A DNA stretch of 49,634 nucleotides from Clostridiales bacterium (GCA_021202515.1 JAJQCW010000023.1:15643-65276), one strand, 5' to 3'; shown: positions 40,132-49,467, counted from the stretch's first letter. Numbers and translations are program-made. The notes: generated by a model from the sequence alone, not told the origin.

Positions 40132-40183
40132 AATAGAAAAGAAGTATCTTTTCGCATTACCCCACAGAAGGAGCCAAACCCAT

Positions 40184-40954
40184 ATGAAAATCGCAATCGT
40201 GACCGGAGCCTCCAGCGGCTTGGGCAGAGAGTTTGTACGGCAAATCGACCAGAGTGAAAAACTGGATGAAATTTGGGTCATCGCCCGCAGGGAAGAGCGG
40301 CTGAAAAGCCTGTGCGGGCAGTCTGCCGCCGCCATCCGCCCCGTCCCCCTGGACCTGACGGAAAAAGAATCGTTCAAAAAGCTGGAGCATCTGCTGCAAG
40401 CGGAGCAGCCCGATGTGCAAATTTTGGTCAACGCGGCGGGCTTCGGCAAGATCGGCGCGTGGAAGGACATCGCCCAGGCAGATGCGGACGCTATGATCGA
40501 GCTGAACTGTCGTGCGGCGGTGGACATGACCCAGCTTGTGCTGCCCTATATGCAAAAGGGGGCGCGGGTGCTGGAAATCTGTTCCACCGCCGGGTTCCAG
40601 CCCTTCCCCTACCTGGGCATTTACGCCGCCTCCAAAGCCTTCCTCTACCGGTACAGCCGCGCCCTCCGGGTGGAGCTGTTCGGGGAGGGCATCAGCGTCA
40701 CAGCGGTCTGCCCCTACTGGATCAAGGACACGGAATTCATCGGAACGGCCCAGAAAACCAAGAACAGCGCCTATATCCGCCACTTTCCTCTGGCCTCCAG
40801 GGAGAAGAACGTGGTGCGGCTGGCGCTGCGGGACGCAAAGCTGCGGCTGCCGGTGTCCACGCCGGGGGTGGTCTGCACCCTGCACCGGGTCGCGGCGAAA
40901 TTCATCCCCAGCGAGGCCATGATGGGACTCTGGGCGCTGATTCGGAGAATTTGA
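40184..40954 (+). CDS. Short-chain dehydrogenase/reductase
   Basis: This 256-residue classical SDR has the Rossmann motif VTGASSGLGREF (6-17), VNAAGFGKIG (near 84-93), a catalytic Ser in EICSTAGFQPFP, and YAASKAFLYRYS with the Tyr-x-x-x-Lys pair. The C-terminal part (VCPYWIKDTEF) resembles DltE/YqjQ-type oxidoreductases. The substrate is unknown. ATG at 40184 follows AGAAGGAG; the frame also opens at 40103, in the promoter. It ends 107 bases before the TagF-like gene on the same strand, which has its own candidate -10 (TAAAAT, 41014-41019). Confidence 0.92.
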   Translation: MKIAIVTGASSGLGREFVRQIDQSEKLDEIWVIARREERLKSLCGQSAAAIRPVPLDLTEKESFKKLEHLLQAEQPDVQILVNAAGFGKIGAWKDIAQADADAMIELNCRAAVDMTQLVLPYMQKGARVLEICSTAGFQPFPYLGIYAASKAFLYRYSRALRVELFGEGISVTAVCPYWIKDTEFIGTAQKTKNSAYIRHFPLASREKNVVRLALRDAKLRLPVSTPGVVCTLHRVAAKFIPSEAMMGLWALIRRI

Positions 40955-41061
40955 ACAGGGTCCCTCATTATAAAAAGGGCGAAATGCCTCTTTTCCTCTT
41001 CCGCCAAATCTGGTAAAATGTGAGGCAGAGATTTTATCGCTTACAGAAAGGACGCATCGCC

Positions 41062-44000
41062 ATGTCATCCTCCCCCACGCTCTGGCAGCCCATGACCGCC
41101 GACCTCCCCGTGCTCTCCACCATCCGCAACCTGTCCGCCGCTTTTCGGACGGACACGTCGGGCGCGCTCAGCGTGCAGGTGCGGGGCAAGCTGCCCGAAG
41201 GCGAATTGTTGCTGGTGGCCGCCTCCCAGCCCCACAGCCGGTACTGGTATTGCCCCATCACTCCAGCGCAGGAGGGTTTCACCGTCTCCATGGAGGGGTT
41301 TGGCAATGCGCTGGCCGCCTGCGAGGATGTGGAGTGGACCCTTTCCCTGGGGCGGCGCACCAAAAACGGCGTGGTCCTCTACCCGCTCAAGCAGTACGGC
41401 GACAAAAACTATGTCCGCTGGCTGGATATGTTTTTCTGCGATGACCGGCGGCGGTATGCGCCGACCGCCGGGTCGTTCGACCACCAGGGCGTGGATTACT
41501 CGGTTCTTCCCTACTATGTGGGGAAACAGTACAATCTCTCTCTCCTGATGTGTCCGGCAGAGGACCGCTACAACCGGCAGTTGACCTGCCGTCTCAGCGC
41601 GTTTACAAGGGAGGACGACGCCCTCTGCCTGACTGTCACCTGCCCCGACACCATGGAGCAGCCGGAGGGCTTCTCCTTCCACGACACCGGCTCTGACCGG
41701 CCTGCAACGCTGTTTTTCCCCGGCCAGGCCCAGGGGGATTTTTCCGAAACCCACACCGTTGAGGGGCGTATCCCCTTCTCCGCCCTGGCGGGACTGTCCG
41801 GCCAGGTGGAGCTGACTTGCGTGTTCCGCCGGGAGGGGGAACTGCTGCTGCGCTGCCCGGTGCGGCTGGCGGGGCCTGAGTTGGCCGCGGAGCTGCAATC
41901 CCGGTGGGAGTCCCGCCCGTTTTTCGCGGGAGAGAGCCAAAACTGCTACCTTTCCGTGAACCCCGACCACCGGCTGGTGCTGGACTTCGCCGCCGAGGAC
42001 CCTGGCGTCCAGCGTCCCGGCTGCGCCACTCTGGAGGAATATCTTTCAAGCCCCCAGCGGCGGGAACAATATTACATCACCGCCCTCTCCCAGCCCAGCG
42101 GGGACTGGCAGTGGAACCTGCTGCTGCCCAGTCTGGACCTGACCGGCGCGGACGAGGCGCTGCTCTGCCTGGAAAAAGTAAAATCCTCCCTGCGGTGTCT
42201 GTGCCCCGTGACGTTCCGCCCCGCGGAGGGCGGAGGGACGCTGGCTGTTGCCGACCTCTCCGGCCTGCCGGCCCTGCTGGAAAACTGCCTCTCCACCAAC
42301 TGGCTGGTCACGCTGGCCATTCGGCAGGGCGACCGGTTCTGGTATCTCCCGGTGCTGGACCCGCTGCACACCTTTTACACCTCCCGCACCTTCCCCACGG
42401 CGTTCAGCTTTGCCTCCGACCTGGAACGCCGTCCGGTGGGCGAGACCCTGTTCGCCGGTCATCCGGTGGAGGGCTGCCCCCATTGGACGCGGAATTACAA
42501 CGGGCGGCTGTGCCTGATGGTCAGCGGAAAAAACCTGCGGTATATGTTCTCCTTCGCCTGCCGCGCCCAGCAGGGACGAATCCTCTTTGGCCGTCTGACC
42601 ATGAAAATCCAGTGTCCCAAAATCAACGGGACCTGGGTGGGCGTGGCACTGACCCACCGCTATAAGCTGGAGGAGGACCGGCAGGACTACTTCTTCCCCT
42701 GCGCCGCGCCCAAAGACCGGGGAGACCACTACGAGATGTCGGTGAACATCGACGTGCGCCGCCTGACCTTCTCCCCCCTCTACTGGGACATCCGGGCCGT
42801 CTTTGAGCGGGACGGCGTACAGTTCTGGTCCCCCGTCAAGGCCCCCATTCGCTCCGGCGAAAAGGGGGACATGATGAAGGAATCTGGCCTGCGGCGGCTG
42901 TTCGTGGGAGACAGCGTGGTGCTGAACAAGGAGCAGCAGTTGTTCCTCTACCGGACGGTGAATAACCGCTTCGCCCTGGTCTGCCAGGAGCGCACCCCCT
43001 ACAGCGGCTTTTGGTTCCGGCTCAAGGAGCGCATCGCCTTCCTGCTCTATCTGGTGTTCCGCAAGCGGCTGCGGAAGAAGAGCATCCTGCTGACCTACGA
43101 AAAATACTGCTGCATGGCCCAGGACAACGGTTTCTATTTCTTCCGGCACTGCATGGAACACAACATGGAGGCCCAGCTCAACCGGAGCATCTACTTCGTC
43201 ATCGACAAAAAGGCCACCGACTACCGGGAAAACCTGCTGCCCTACAAGGACCACGTCATCCAGTTTATGAGCCTCCAGCACATGGTCTACCTGCTGGCGG
43301 CCCGGCTGCTGGTGTCCAGCGACTCCAAAGCCCACGCCTACGCCTGGCGGTGCAAGGAGAGCATCATCCAGCCCTATATCGAGAAGAACAAAAAGCTGGT
43401 GTTCCTCCAGCACGGGGTCATCGCCCTGAAAAAGGTGGAGTTTTTCAGCTCCGGCACCAACGCCGTCAGCCTGTTCGTCACCTCCAACGACATGGAGCAC
43501 GACATCATCATCAACGAGCTGGGCTACCAGCCCCAGGAGGTCATCATCACCGGCCTGGCCCGGTGGGACGTGCTGGAGGACCGCTCCGCCCAGATGGACC
43601 GGCGCACCATCCTCATCATGCCCACCTGGAGGAACTGGCTGGAGGAGGTCAGCGACCAGGTGTTCCGGGCCAGCGACTACTACCAGAACTACATGGCCCT
43701 GCTCAACTCCTCCCGGCTGGACGAGTACCTCCAGCGATACGACCTGTACCTGAACTTCTACATTCACCCCAAGTTCCGGGAGTACCTGGGCAATTTCTCC
43801 ATCTCCGGCGAACGGGTGCGGCTGATCCCCTTCGGCTCCGAGCCGCTGAACCGGCTGATGATGGAGTGCAGCCTGCTCATCACCGACTACTCCTCCGTCT
43901 GCTGGGATGTGTTCTATCAGGCCAAGCCGGTCATCTTCTACCAGTTCGACGTGGACAAGTACAACGAGACCCAAGGGGCCTACATCGACCTGGAACACGA

Positions 44001-44178
44001 CCTGTTCGGAGACCGGGCGGTGGACAACGACCAGCTCTTCGCCCTGATGGAGGAGTACGCCGCGAATGGCTTCCGGCTCAAGCCCCAGTATGCCGAGATG
44101 CGCAAGTCCCTCTACAAGTATATCGACAAAAACAACAGCCAGCGGGTCTGTGATGAGATCCAGAAGCGAAACTGGTGA
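41062..44178 (+). CDS. CDP-glycerol glycerophosphotransferase (TagF/TarF-like)
   Basis: This 1038-residue protein ends in a TagB/TagF-type glycosyl/glycerophosphotransferase domain from about residue 670: FLQHGVIALKK, IITGLARWDVL, MPTWRNWLEE, and MECSLLITDYSSVCWDVFYQ. Such enzymes polymerise glycerol- or ribitol-phosphate for teichoic acid-like polymers, using CDP-activated units at the inner membrane. The first 650 residues have no recognisable transferase fold and seem to contain several beta-sandwich-like segments (repeated DxxWxxPVxAPxR-like ends), unlike the short TagF N-terminus. ATG at 41062 follows AGAAAGGA. It is a single gene, and no other teichoic acid genes are present. A weakly predicted terminator follows. 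Confidence 0.88.
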   Translation: MSSSPTLWQPMTADLPVLSTIRNLSAAFRTDTSGALSVQVRGKLPEGELLLVAASQPHSRYWYCPITPAQEGFTVSMEGFGNALAACEDVEWTLSLGRRTKNGVVLYPLKQYGDKNYVRWLDMFFCDDRRRYAPTAGSFDHQGVDYSVLPYYVGKQYNLSLLMCPAEDRYNRQLTCRLSAFTREDDALCLTVTCPDTMEQPEGFSFHDTGSDRPATLFFPGQAQGDFSETHTVEGRIPFSALAGLSGQVELTCVFRREGELLLRCPVRLAGPELAAELQSRWESRPFFAGESQNCYLSVNPDHRLVLDFAAEDPGVQRPGCATLEEYLSSPQRREQYYITALSQPSGDWQWNLLLPSLDLTGADEALLCLEKVKSSLRCLCPVTFRPAEGGGTLAVADLSGLPALLENCLSTNWLVTLAIRQGDRFWYLPVLDPLHTFYTSRTFPTAFSFASDLERRPVGETLFAGHPVEGCPHWTRNYNGRLCLMVSGKNLRYMFSFACRAQQGRILFGRLTMKIQCPKINGTWVGVALTHRYKLEEDRQDYFFPCAAPKDRGDHYEMSVNIDVRRLTFSPLYWDIRAVFERDGVQFWSPVKAPIRSGEKGDMMKESGLRRLFVGDSVVLNKEQQLFLYRTVNNRFALVCQERTPYSGFWFRLKERIAFLLYLVFRKRLRKKSILLTYEKYCCMAQDNGFYFFRHCMEHNMEAQLNRSIYFVIDKKATDYRENLLPYKDHVIQFMSLQHMVYLLAARLLVSSDSKAHAYAWRCKESIIQPYIEKNKKLVFLQHGVIALKKVEFFSSGTNAVSLFVTSNDMEHDIIINELGYQPQEVIITGLARWDVLEDRSAQMDRRTILIMPTWRNWLEEVSDQVFRASDYYQNYMALLNSSRLDEYLQRYDLYLNFYIHPKFREYLGNFSISGERVRLIPFGSEPLNRLMMECSLLITDYSSVCWDVFYQAKPVIFYQFDVDKYNETQGAYIDLEHDLFGDRAVDNDQLFALMEEYAANGFRLKPQYAEMRKSLYKYIDKNNSQRVCDEIQKRNW

Positions 44179-44225
44179 CGGTTCCCTGTAAAAAAGGCTG
44201 TTGCAAAATACCCTGTGAAACGCTG

Positions 44226-44256
44226 GGGCCGGGCTGTTCTTACGAACGCCCGGCCC
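44226..44256 (+). terminator. Possible terminator of TagF-like gene
   Basis: The stem GGGCCGGGC/GCCCGGCCC is followed by TAATTGC. It is stable, but the U tract is poor. Confidence 0.45.
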
Positions 44257-44277
44257 TAATTGCTCACCGAACGGGCA

Positions 44278-44398
44278 TGACAAAACCCCCAGTTGAACTG
44301 GGGGCTCGAGCCTGTCGAAAATGCATCGCAGGGAGTGAAGCGAAAGTACCGCCTGACGGTAGAGGGGTTTCTGCCACATGACTGAGCGGCAGGGATAA
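44278..44398 (-). repeat. Hairpin-cassette repeat, copy F
   Basis: In minus orientation it starts GATTATCCCTGCCGCTCAG, then AGAAACCCCTCTACCGTCAG with an ACCGTCAGGCGGTAC cassette and TTTCGCTTCACTCCC. It ends with a TCGACAGGCTCGAG motif and CCCCCAGTTCAACTGGGGG. The left end aligns with copies A and C. Confidence 0.75.
44282..44304 (-). terminator. Terminator of TauE/SafE-type gene
   Basis: CCCCCAG-TTCAA-CTGGGGG is followed by TTTTG on the minus strand, about 110 bases after the gene's stop and inside repeat copy F. Confidence 0.7.
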
Positions 44399-44411
44399 TC
44401 AAAGGGAATAA

Positions 44412-45179
44412 TTACAAAATCACCTTAAAAATCAGCAAAAAGATGCCCAAAATCATCAGGCAAATACCGATGACCCGGTGAAGGGTGCGGCTGTCGGCCC
44501 GGTTGGCATACCTGGCGGCGAACCATGCCCCCACCAGGGCGGACAGGGCGCAGATGACCAGGGGGACCCAGCGGACGGAGCCGTACATCAGGAAGTGGGA
44601 AACCGACCCCACCAGGGCCAGGAACATCATAATGAACACGCTGGTGCCCACGGCGGTTTTCAGCTCGTAGCCCAGCAGGGAGGTCAGCAAGAACAGCATC
44701 ATCATGCCGCCGCCGGCCCCGGAGAAGCCGCAAATAGCCCCCACGATAGCCCCGGAGATAATGGACAGCACCCGCCGGGTGAAGTTGTCCTGGTAATGGC
44801 CGCTGTTGATGGGCTGTTCGCCCTTGTCCCGGATGAAGTTGAAACCCAGCAGGACAGGGAACGCCACAGAGACCAGGCTCAGGATGCTGTTGTCCACATT
44901 GGAACTGACAAAGCAGCCCAACACCGTCAGGAACAGGGCGGGGACCAACAGCCACATGCCGCTGCGAATGGCGATGTGCTTGTTTTTGGCATAAGTACGG
45001 GCGCTGAGGCCGGAGGCCAGCACGTCGGAGGCCAGAGAGATCCCAATGGCCTCGAACGCCGGGAACCCCAGCAGGGTGATGAGCAGCGGAGAGATGATGG
45101 CGGCGGCGGACAGCCCGGCCAGCCCTGTGACCACGCCCGCGCTGAATCCGGCGATGAGATAGACAAAGATTTGAAACAT
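44412..45179 (-). CDS. TauE/SafE-family permease
   Basis: This 255-residue protein has eight hydrophobic segments in two related halves. The first half contains AGFSAGVVTGLAGLSAAAIISPLL (helix 1, read as GVVTGLAGLSAA) and the second GAIVGAICGFSGAGGGMMML, the duplicated Gly-rich motif of the TauE/SafE family. Members export sulfite, sulfoacetate or related organosulfur anions, but substrates differ. ATG at 45179 follows GGAAGG; the frame also opens at 45332. It is a single gene with no sulfur-metabolism partner. It is divergent from the rhomboid operon. Confidence 0.93.
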   Translation of the reverse strand: MFQIFVYLIAGFSAGVVTGLAGLSAAAIISPLLITLLGFPAFEAIGISLASDVLASGLSARTYAKNKHIAIRSGMWLLVPALFLTVLGCFVSSNVDNSILSLVSVAFPVLLGFNFIRDKGEQPINSGHYQDNFTRRVLSIISGAIVGAICGFSGAGGGMMMLFLLTSLLGYELKTAVGTSVFIMMFLALVGSVSHFLMYGSVRWVPLVICALSALVGAWFAARYANRADSRTLHRVIGICLMILGIFLLIFKVIL

Positions 45180-45331
45180 GTTGGATGCCTTCCAATGCGT
45201 AAAGTTAATGTCAGAAACAGAGGTATTATACCATGAGACGACAAGGATGTATAGGGCGTTTTGGAATATCGTAGCAGAAAATTTACAAATTTGACGGCCC
45301 GCAAATGGTGAATTTCGCCGCCGCGTCCCCA

Positions 45332-45360
45332 TTGTAAAACCGGTGCGAATATGGTATTCT
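45332..45360 (+). promoter_or_regulatory. Promoter of rhomboid operon
   Basis: TTGTAA and TATTCT are separated by 17 bases, 34 bases before the first ATG of the four-gene run. Confidence 0.75.
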
Positions 45361-45394
45361 ACAGAATAAGAGAATCGAAAAAAGGGGAATTGCC

Positions 45395-46162
45395 ATGAGC
45401 CTTTTCAAGAAAATCCAATACAACGCCCCAGTGGTGCTTACCTTTACCTTTCTCTCTCTGGCGGCGCTGCTGCTGGACTTCGCCACCCAGGGGAAAAGTA
45501 CCCAGTTGCTTTTTTGCGTCTACCGCTCCTCGCCCAAGGACCCGCTGACCTACGTGCGGCTGTTTGGCCACGTATTGGGCCACGCCAGCGTCAGCCACTA
45601 CATGAGCAACATGATGCTGTTCCTGCTGTTGGGGCCAATGATCGAGGAGAAGTACGGCAGTTTACGGATGCTGGCGATGATTTTGATCACGGCGCTGGTC
45701 ACCGGCCTGATGAACATCGTGTGCTTCCCCAACGTGGCCCTGCTGGGGGCCAGCGGCGTGGTGTTTATGCTCATCATCCTCTCCTCCATGGTGCGGATGG
45801 TGGACGGAAAAATCCCCCTGACCATGGTGCTGGTCGTCGTGCTCTACCTGGGACAGGAGGTCTACAGCGGCATTGCGGCCCAGGACAGCATCTCCCAGTT
45901 GAGCCACATTTTGGGCGGCGTCTGCGGCGGCGCGTTCGGCTGGCTGTTGAACCGGCGCGGCCCCTCCGACGGGGAACCCAACAACCAGCAGACCGGCAGA
46001 GGCTCTGGCCGCTGGCGGGCAAAGCTGGCGGCGGCCTGGGAGAACTGGGGCGAGAAACGACGCACACGCAAGCAGAAACGACAGACGGCCCGGGAAGAGA
46101 AGAAAAAAACGCAAAGGCGTGTTTCCGACCAGGAACGAACCGACGGCGTAAGATGGGAATAA
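45395..46162 (+). CDS. Rhomboid intramembrane serine protease
   Basis: This 255-residue protein has six transmembrane segments between about 12 and 185 and cuts other membrane proteins inside the bilayer. The catalytic residues are Ser120 in GASG (118-121) and His171 in SHILGG (170-175). Supporting residues are His63, Ser67 and Asn72 in GHASVSHYMSNMM. A cytoplasmic tail of about 65 residues is strongly basic (RRTRKQKRQTAREEKKKTQRR region). Substrates are unknown. It starts a run of four genes at 24-, 3- and -4-base spacing. The ribosome site is AAAGGGGAA. A catalytically dead relative lies at 23535-24413. Confidence 0.94.
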   Translation: MSLFKKIQYNAPVVLTFTFLSLAALLLDFATQGKSTQLLFCVYRSSPKDPLTYVRLFGHVLGHASVSHYMSNMMLFLLLGPMIEEKYGSLRMLAMILITALVTGLMNIVCFPNVALLGASGVVFMLIILSSMVRMVDGKIPLTMVLVVVLYLGQEVYSGIAAQDSISQLSHILGGVCGGAFGWLLNRRGPSDGEPNNQQTGRGSGRWRAKLAAAWENWGEKRRTRKQKRQTAREEKKKTQRRVSDQERTDGVRWE

Positions 46163-46186
46163 CCGAACGATGAACAGGAGGACAAT

Positions 46187-48166
46187 ATGGCGCTGATTCA
46201 AACCAATTTCTTTTCCAACAGTCTGGCCCGTGTGGTACCGGTGACGGTGATCCTCCCCACGGACAAACGCGCCTGGGACGACGCACCGGACCGCCACGGG
46301 CGGCCCTACCAGACCCTTTATCTGCTCCACGGCATTTTTGGCGACAGCATGAGCTGGCCCACCAACAGTTGCATCCGGCGGTACGCCGAGGAGCACGACC
46401 TGGCGGTGGTAATGCCCGCCGGGGAGAACAGTTTTTATCTGGACCACAATGCGGCCTACGCCTTCTACGGGGACTTCTTTGGCCGGGAGCTGGTAGAGCA
46501 GACCCGGCAGATGTTCCCCTTGTCCCATAAGCGGGAGGACACCTTCATCGGCGGCCTCTCCATGGGGGGTTACGGCGCGTTGCGCACCGGCCTCAAGTAC
46601 CGGGAGACCTTCTCCGCCATCGCCGCGTTCTCCTCCGCCCTGGTGATGGAGGACAACCGCAGTAAGGTCTATGAGCCGGGCATTATGGTGGACCGGGCCT
46701 ATTCTGAGAGCTGCTTTGGCGACTTGGACCAGGCCATGGAAAGCGACGAGAACCCCCTGTGGCTGGCGAAACAGGCCGCAGAGCGGGGGGAACGTCTGCC
46801 CGCCCTCTATGTCTCCTGCGGCGAGCAGGACAGTCTGCTGCCCAACAACCAAACCTTCGTAGAGGGTCTGCGGCAGTTGGGGGTGGAAGTGACCTTCGAG
46901 ACCGCCCCCGGCGGCCACGAGTGGGACTTCTGGGACAGCCAAATCAGGCACGTCATCGAGGACTGGCTCCCGCTGGAATCCAAAGAGGAGTATGACTTCC
47001 ACACCCTTGTCAGCCGGAAAAACACCGGCGCTTTCAAGTGGGACCAGATGGGCGACCAGCCGGATGACATTGTGCCGTTCTCCGTGGCAGACATGGAGCT
47101 GAAAAACCCGCCGCAAATCGCTGAGGGGCTGAAAGAGTACCTGGACGATGCCATTTTGGGCTACACCGGCCCCACAGAGGATTACTTCGCCAGCGTCCAG
47201 AGCTGGATGGAGCGCCGCCACGGGTTCCGCCCGGAGAAAGAGTGGATCGTACCCTTCGCCGGGGTGGTGCCCGCTCTGAACCAGCTTGTACGCACCTGCA
47301 CCCAGCCAGGGGACAGCGTGCTGATCATGACGCCGGTGTATTACCCCTTCTACTCCGCCGTGGAGAACAACGGGCGAAAGCTGGTCAAAACCCAATTGGT
47401 CCCCGTGGGAGACCGGTACGAAATCGACTTCGACGACTTCGCCGCCAAAGCCGCCCTGCCGGAGGTCAAACTGCTGATTTTGTGCAGCCCCCACAACCCG
47501 GTGGGCCGGGTGTGGAGCCGGGAGGAACTGGAGCGCATCGCCCAGATCTGCCTGGAACAGAACGTGTTCATCGTCTCCGATGAAATCCACTTCGACCTGA
47601 TTCTGCCGGGGTACCAGCACACCTCCATGGGCAACCTGCCCCAGCCTTATCTGGACAACTGCGCCATCTGCACCGCCCCCAGCAAGACCTTCAACCTGGC
47701 GGGGATGCAGGCGTCTAACCTGCTGGTGCCAAACAAAAAGGTGCGGGAGCGGCTGCATCGGGACATGGGGTTCAGCCACCTGAATATTTTGGGGTATCAG
47801 GCCTGTCGGCTGGCCTATGACAAATGCGAGGGCTGGCTGGACACGCTGCTGGTCCACCTGGACGGCAACCGCCAGTTGGTAGAGGACTTTTTGGCCCAAA
47901 AGCTGCCCTGCTTCAAGCCCTTCCGGCTGGAGGGTACCTATTTAATGTGGATCGACTGCCGGGCGCTGGGCCTGGACAAAAAGGCGCTGGAGCGCTTTAT
48001 GCAGCAGGAGGCCCGGTGGTTCTGCGACGAAGGGTATCTCTTCGGTCCAGAGGGAGAGGGCTTCGAGCGTCTGAACCTGGCCTGTCCCCGGTGGGTGCTG
48101 GAACAGGCGCTGGACCGGCTGGAGCAGGCGGTCCAGGCGCGGTTCCCGGCGCTGGGGGAAGGCTGA
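46187..48166 (+). CDS. Esterase-aminotransferase (PatB/MalY) fusion
   Basis: A 659-residue fusion. Residues 1-265 form an alpha/beta-hydrolase esterase of the S-formylglutathione hydrolase/tributyrin esterase type: nucleophile Ser125 (GGLSMGGYGA), Asp215 (GEQDSLL) and His244 (GGHEWDFW), with an oxyanion LLHGIFGD (47-54). Residues 268-659 are a complete PatB/MalY-type PLP enzyme, beginning YDFHTLVSRKNTGAFKW, with VVPALN, CSPHNPVGRVW, SDEIHFDL and Lys500 in APSKTFNLAG. PatB-type enzymes are cystathionine beta-lyases. The joint (LPLESKEEYDFHT) has no linker, and the PatB start codon is replaced. Both sites appear intact. A two-step substrate is possible but unproved; ribosome site AGGAGGA. Confidence 0.88.
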   Translation: MALIQTNFFSNSLARVVPVTVILPTDKRAWDDAPDRHGRPYQTLYLLHGIFGDSMSWPTNSCIRRYAEEHDLAVVMPAGENSFYLDHNAAYAFYGDFFGRELVEQTRQMFPLSHKREDTFIGGLSMGGYGALRTGLKYRETFSAIAAFSSALVMEDNRSKVYEPGIMVDRAYSESCFGDLDQAMESDENPLWLAKQAAERGERLPALYVSCGEQDSLLPNNQTFVEGLRQLGVEVTFETAPGGHEWDFWDSQIRHVIEDWLPLESKEEYDFHTLVSRKNTGAFKWDQMGDQPDDIVPFSVADMELKNPPQIAEGLKEYLDDAILGYTGPTEDYFASVQSWMERRHGFRPEKEWIVPFAGVVPALNQLVRTCTQPGDSVLIMTPVYYPFYSAVENNGRKLVKTQLVPVGDRYEIDFDDFAAKAALPEVKLLILCSPHNPVGRVWSREELERIAQICLEQNVFIVSDEIHFDLILPGYQHTSMGNLPQPYLDNCAICTAPSKTFNLAGMQASNLLVPNKKVRERLHRDMGFSHLNILGYQACRLAYDKCEGWLDTLLVHLDGNRQLVEDFLAQKLPCFKPFRLEGTYLMWIDCRALGLDKKALERFMQQEARWFCDEGYLFGPEGEGFERLNLACPRWVLEQALDRLEQAVQARFPALGEG

Positions 48167-48169
48167 CCG

Positions 48170-48511
48170 ATGGCGACAACCCAAGATTACGCACTTTATG
48201 TATGCGACCAAATCGCCGGGGTGGGGCAGGTGCGCTGCCGGAAGATGTTCGGGGAGTATATGGTCTATGTGAATGACCGCCCCGTGTTCACCGTCTGCGA
48301 CAACACGGTCTATGTGAAAATGCTGGACTGTGTCAAGGGTGAGTTGGAAACGGCAGCGCTTGGCGCACCCTATCCTGGGGCCAAACCACACTATATTTTG
48401 GATATTGACGATAACGTTCTGGCAAGACGGGTGGCCGCTCTGCTGGCAGAAAACGTTCCATTCCCCAAGCCCAGAAAGAGAAAACAGAAAACAGGAGGAA
48501 AACCAACGTGA
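48170..48511 (+). CDS. TfoX N-terminal domain protein
   Basis: This 113-residue protein consists of a TfoX/Sxy N-terminal domain: YALYVCDQIAGVGQVRCRKMFGEY (read as YVCDQI and CRKMFGEYMVYV), VFTVCDNTVYVKM, and PHYILDIDD, then a basic tail (PFPKPRKRKQKTGG). In proteobacteria full TfoX/Sxy steers competence with CRP. The stand-alone domain in Firmicutes has no known role. It starts three bases after the fusion gene, and its TGA overlaps the GTG start of the dehydrogenase (GTGA). Translation is therefore coupled on both sides. The link to its enzyme neighbours is unexplained. Confidence 0.9.
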   Translation: MATTQDYALYVCDQIAGVGQVRCRKMFGEYMVYVNDRPVFTVCDNTVYVKMLDCVKGELETAALGAPYPGAKPHYILDIDDNVLARRVAALLAENVPFPKPRKRKQKTGGKPT

Positions 48512-49467
48512 AAATCGTGATTTTAGACGGCTACACCGAAAACCCCGGCGACCTGAGCTGGGACGGCCTGGCGGCGCTGGGCGAGCTGACGGTCCACGAC
48601 TATACCCCCGACGACCCGGAAGAAATTGCCCGCCGCATTGGGGACGCGGAGGCGGTGTACACCAGCAAGGTCCCTGTGTCGCGCTGGACGATGGAACAGT
48701 GTCCCAACCTGACCTATATCGGCGCGCTGGCCACCGGGTACAACATGGTGGACATCGAGGCGGCGAAGGAGCGGGGCATCACCGTCACCAACGTCCCCGG
48801 CTACAGCACCCCCGCCGTGGCCCAGATGACCCTGGCCCTGCTGATGGAAGTGACCTGTCACGTGGGCCACCACGACCAGGCCGTGAAAGAGGGCCGCTGG
48901 TGCAATTGCCGAGACTTCTGCTTCTGGGACATGCCCATCGTGGAGCTGGCAGGCAAGACCATGGGCATCATCGGCTTCGGCAGCATTGGCCGGGCGGTGG
49001 GCCGTCTGGCCCGCGCCCTGGGGATGAACGTGCTGGCCACTGGCTCCCGCCCCTGCCCAGAGGGGGAGGAAATCGCAACCTATGTGACGTTGGATGAGCT
49101 GCTGGCCCAGGCGGATGTGATCTCCCTCCACGCGCCGCTGTTCCCCTCCACCCACCACATCGTCAACGCTGAGAACATCGCCAAGATGAAGGACGGGGTC
49201 ATTCTGCTGAACACCGCCCGGGGGCCGCTGGTGGATGAGTGTGCATTAGCCGACGCGCTGAACCGCGGCAAGGTGGCCGCCGCCGGACTGGACGTGGTGG
49301 AGCGGGAACCCATGCTGCCGGACAATCCCCTGCTGACGGCGCAGAACTGCGTTATCACCCCCCACATCGCCTGGGCCTCGGTGGAGGCCCGCCGCCGCCT
49401 GATGGACATCGTGGTGGAAAACCTGCGGCTGTTCCAGGCGGGGACGCCGCAAAACGTGGTCAATTAG
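48508..49467 (+). CDS. D-2-hydroxyacid dehydrogenase (HprA-like)
   Basis: This 319-residue NAD-dependent dehydrogenase reduces 2-oxo acids such as hydroxypyruvate or glyoxylate to D-hydroxy acids. Motifs are GALATGYNMVD (72-82), VPGYSTPAVAQMTLALL, NAD-site GIIGFGSIGRAVG, catalytic Arg in NTARGPLVDE, Glu in VVEREPM, and His in TPHIAWAS. The pattern fits the glycerate/hydroxypyruvate reductase group. It starts with GTG after AGGAGG, overlapping the TfoX-N gene by four bases, and is last in the run. Its stop TAG is the beginning of a heptamer repeat. Confidence 0.94.
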   Translation: MKIVILDGYTENPGDLSWDGLAALGELTVHDYTPDDPEEIARRIGDAEAVYTSKVPVSRWTMEQCPNLTYIGALATGYNMVDIEAAKERGITVTNVPGYSTPAVAQMTLALLMEVTCHVGHHDQAVKEGRWCNCRDFCFWDMPIVELAGKTMGIIGFGSIGRAVGRLARALGMNVLATGSRPCPEGEEIATYVTLDELLAQADVISLHAPLFPSTHHIVNAENIAKMKDGVILLNTARGPLVDECALADALNRGKVAAAGLDVVEREPMLPDNPLLTAQNCVITPHIAWASVEARRRLMDIVVENLRLFQAGTPQNVVN

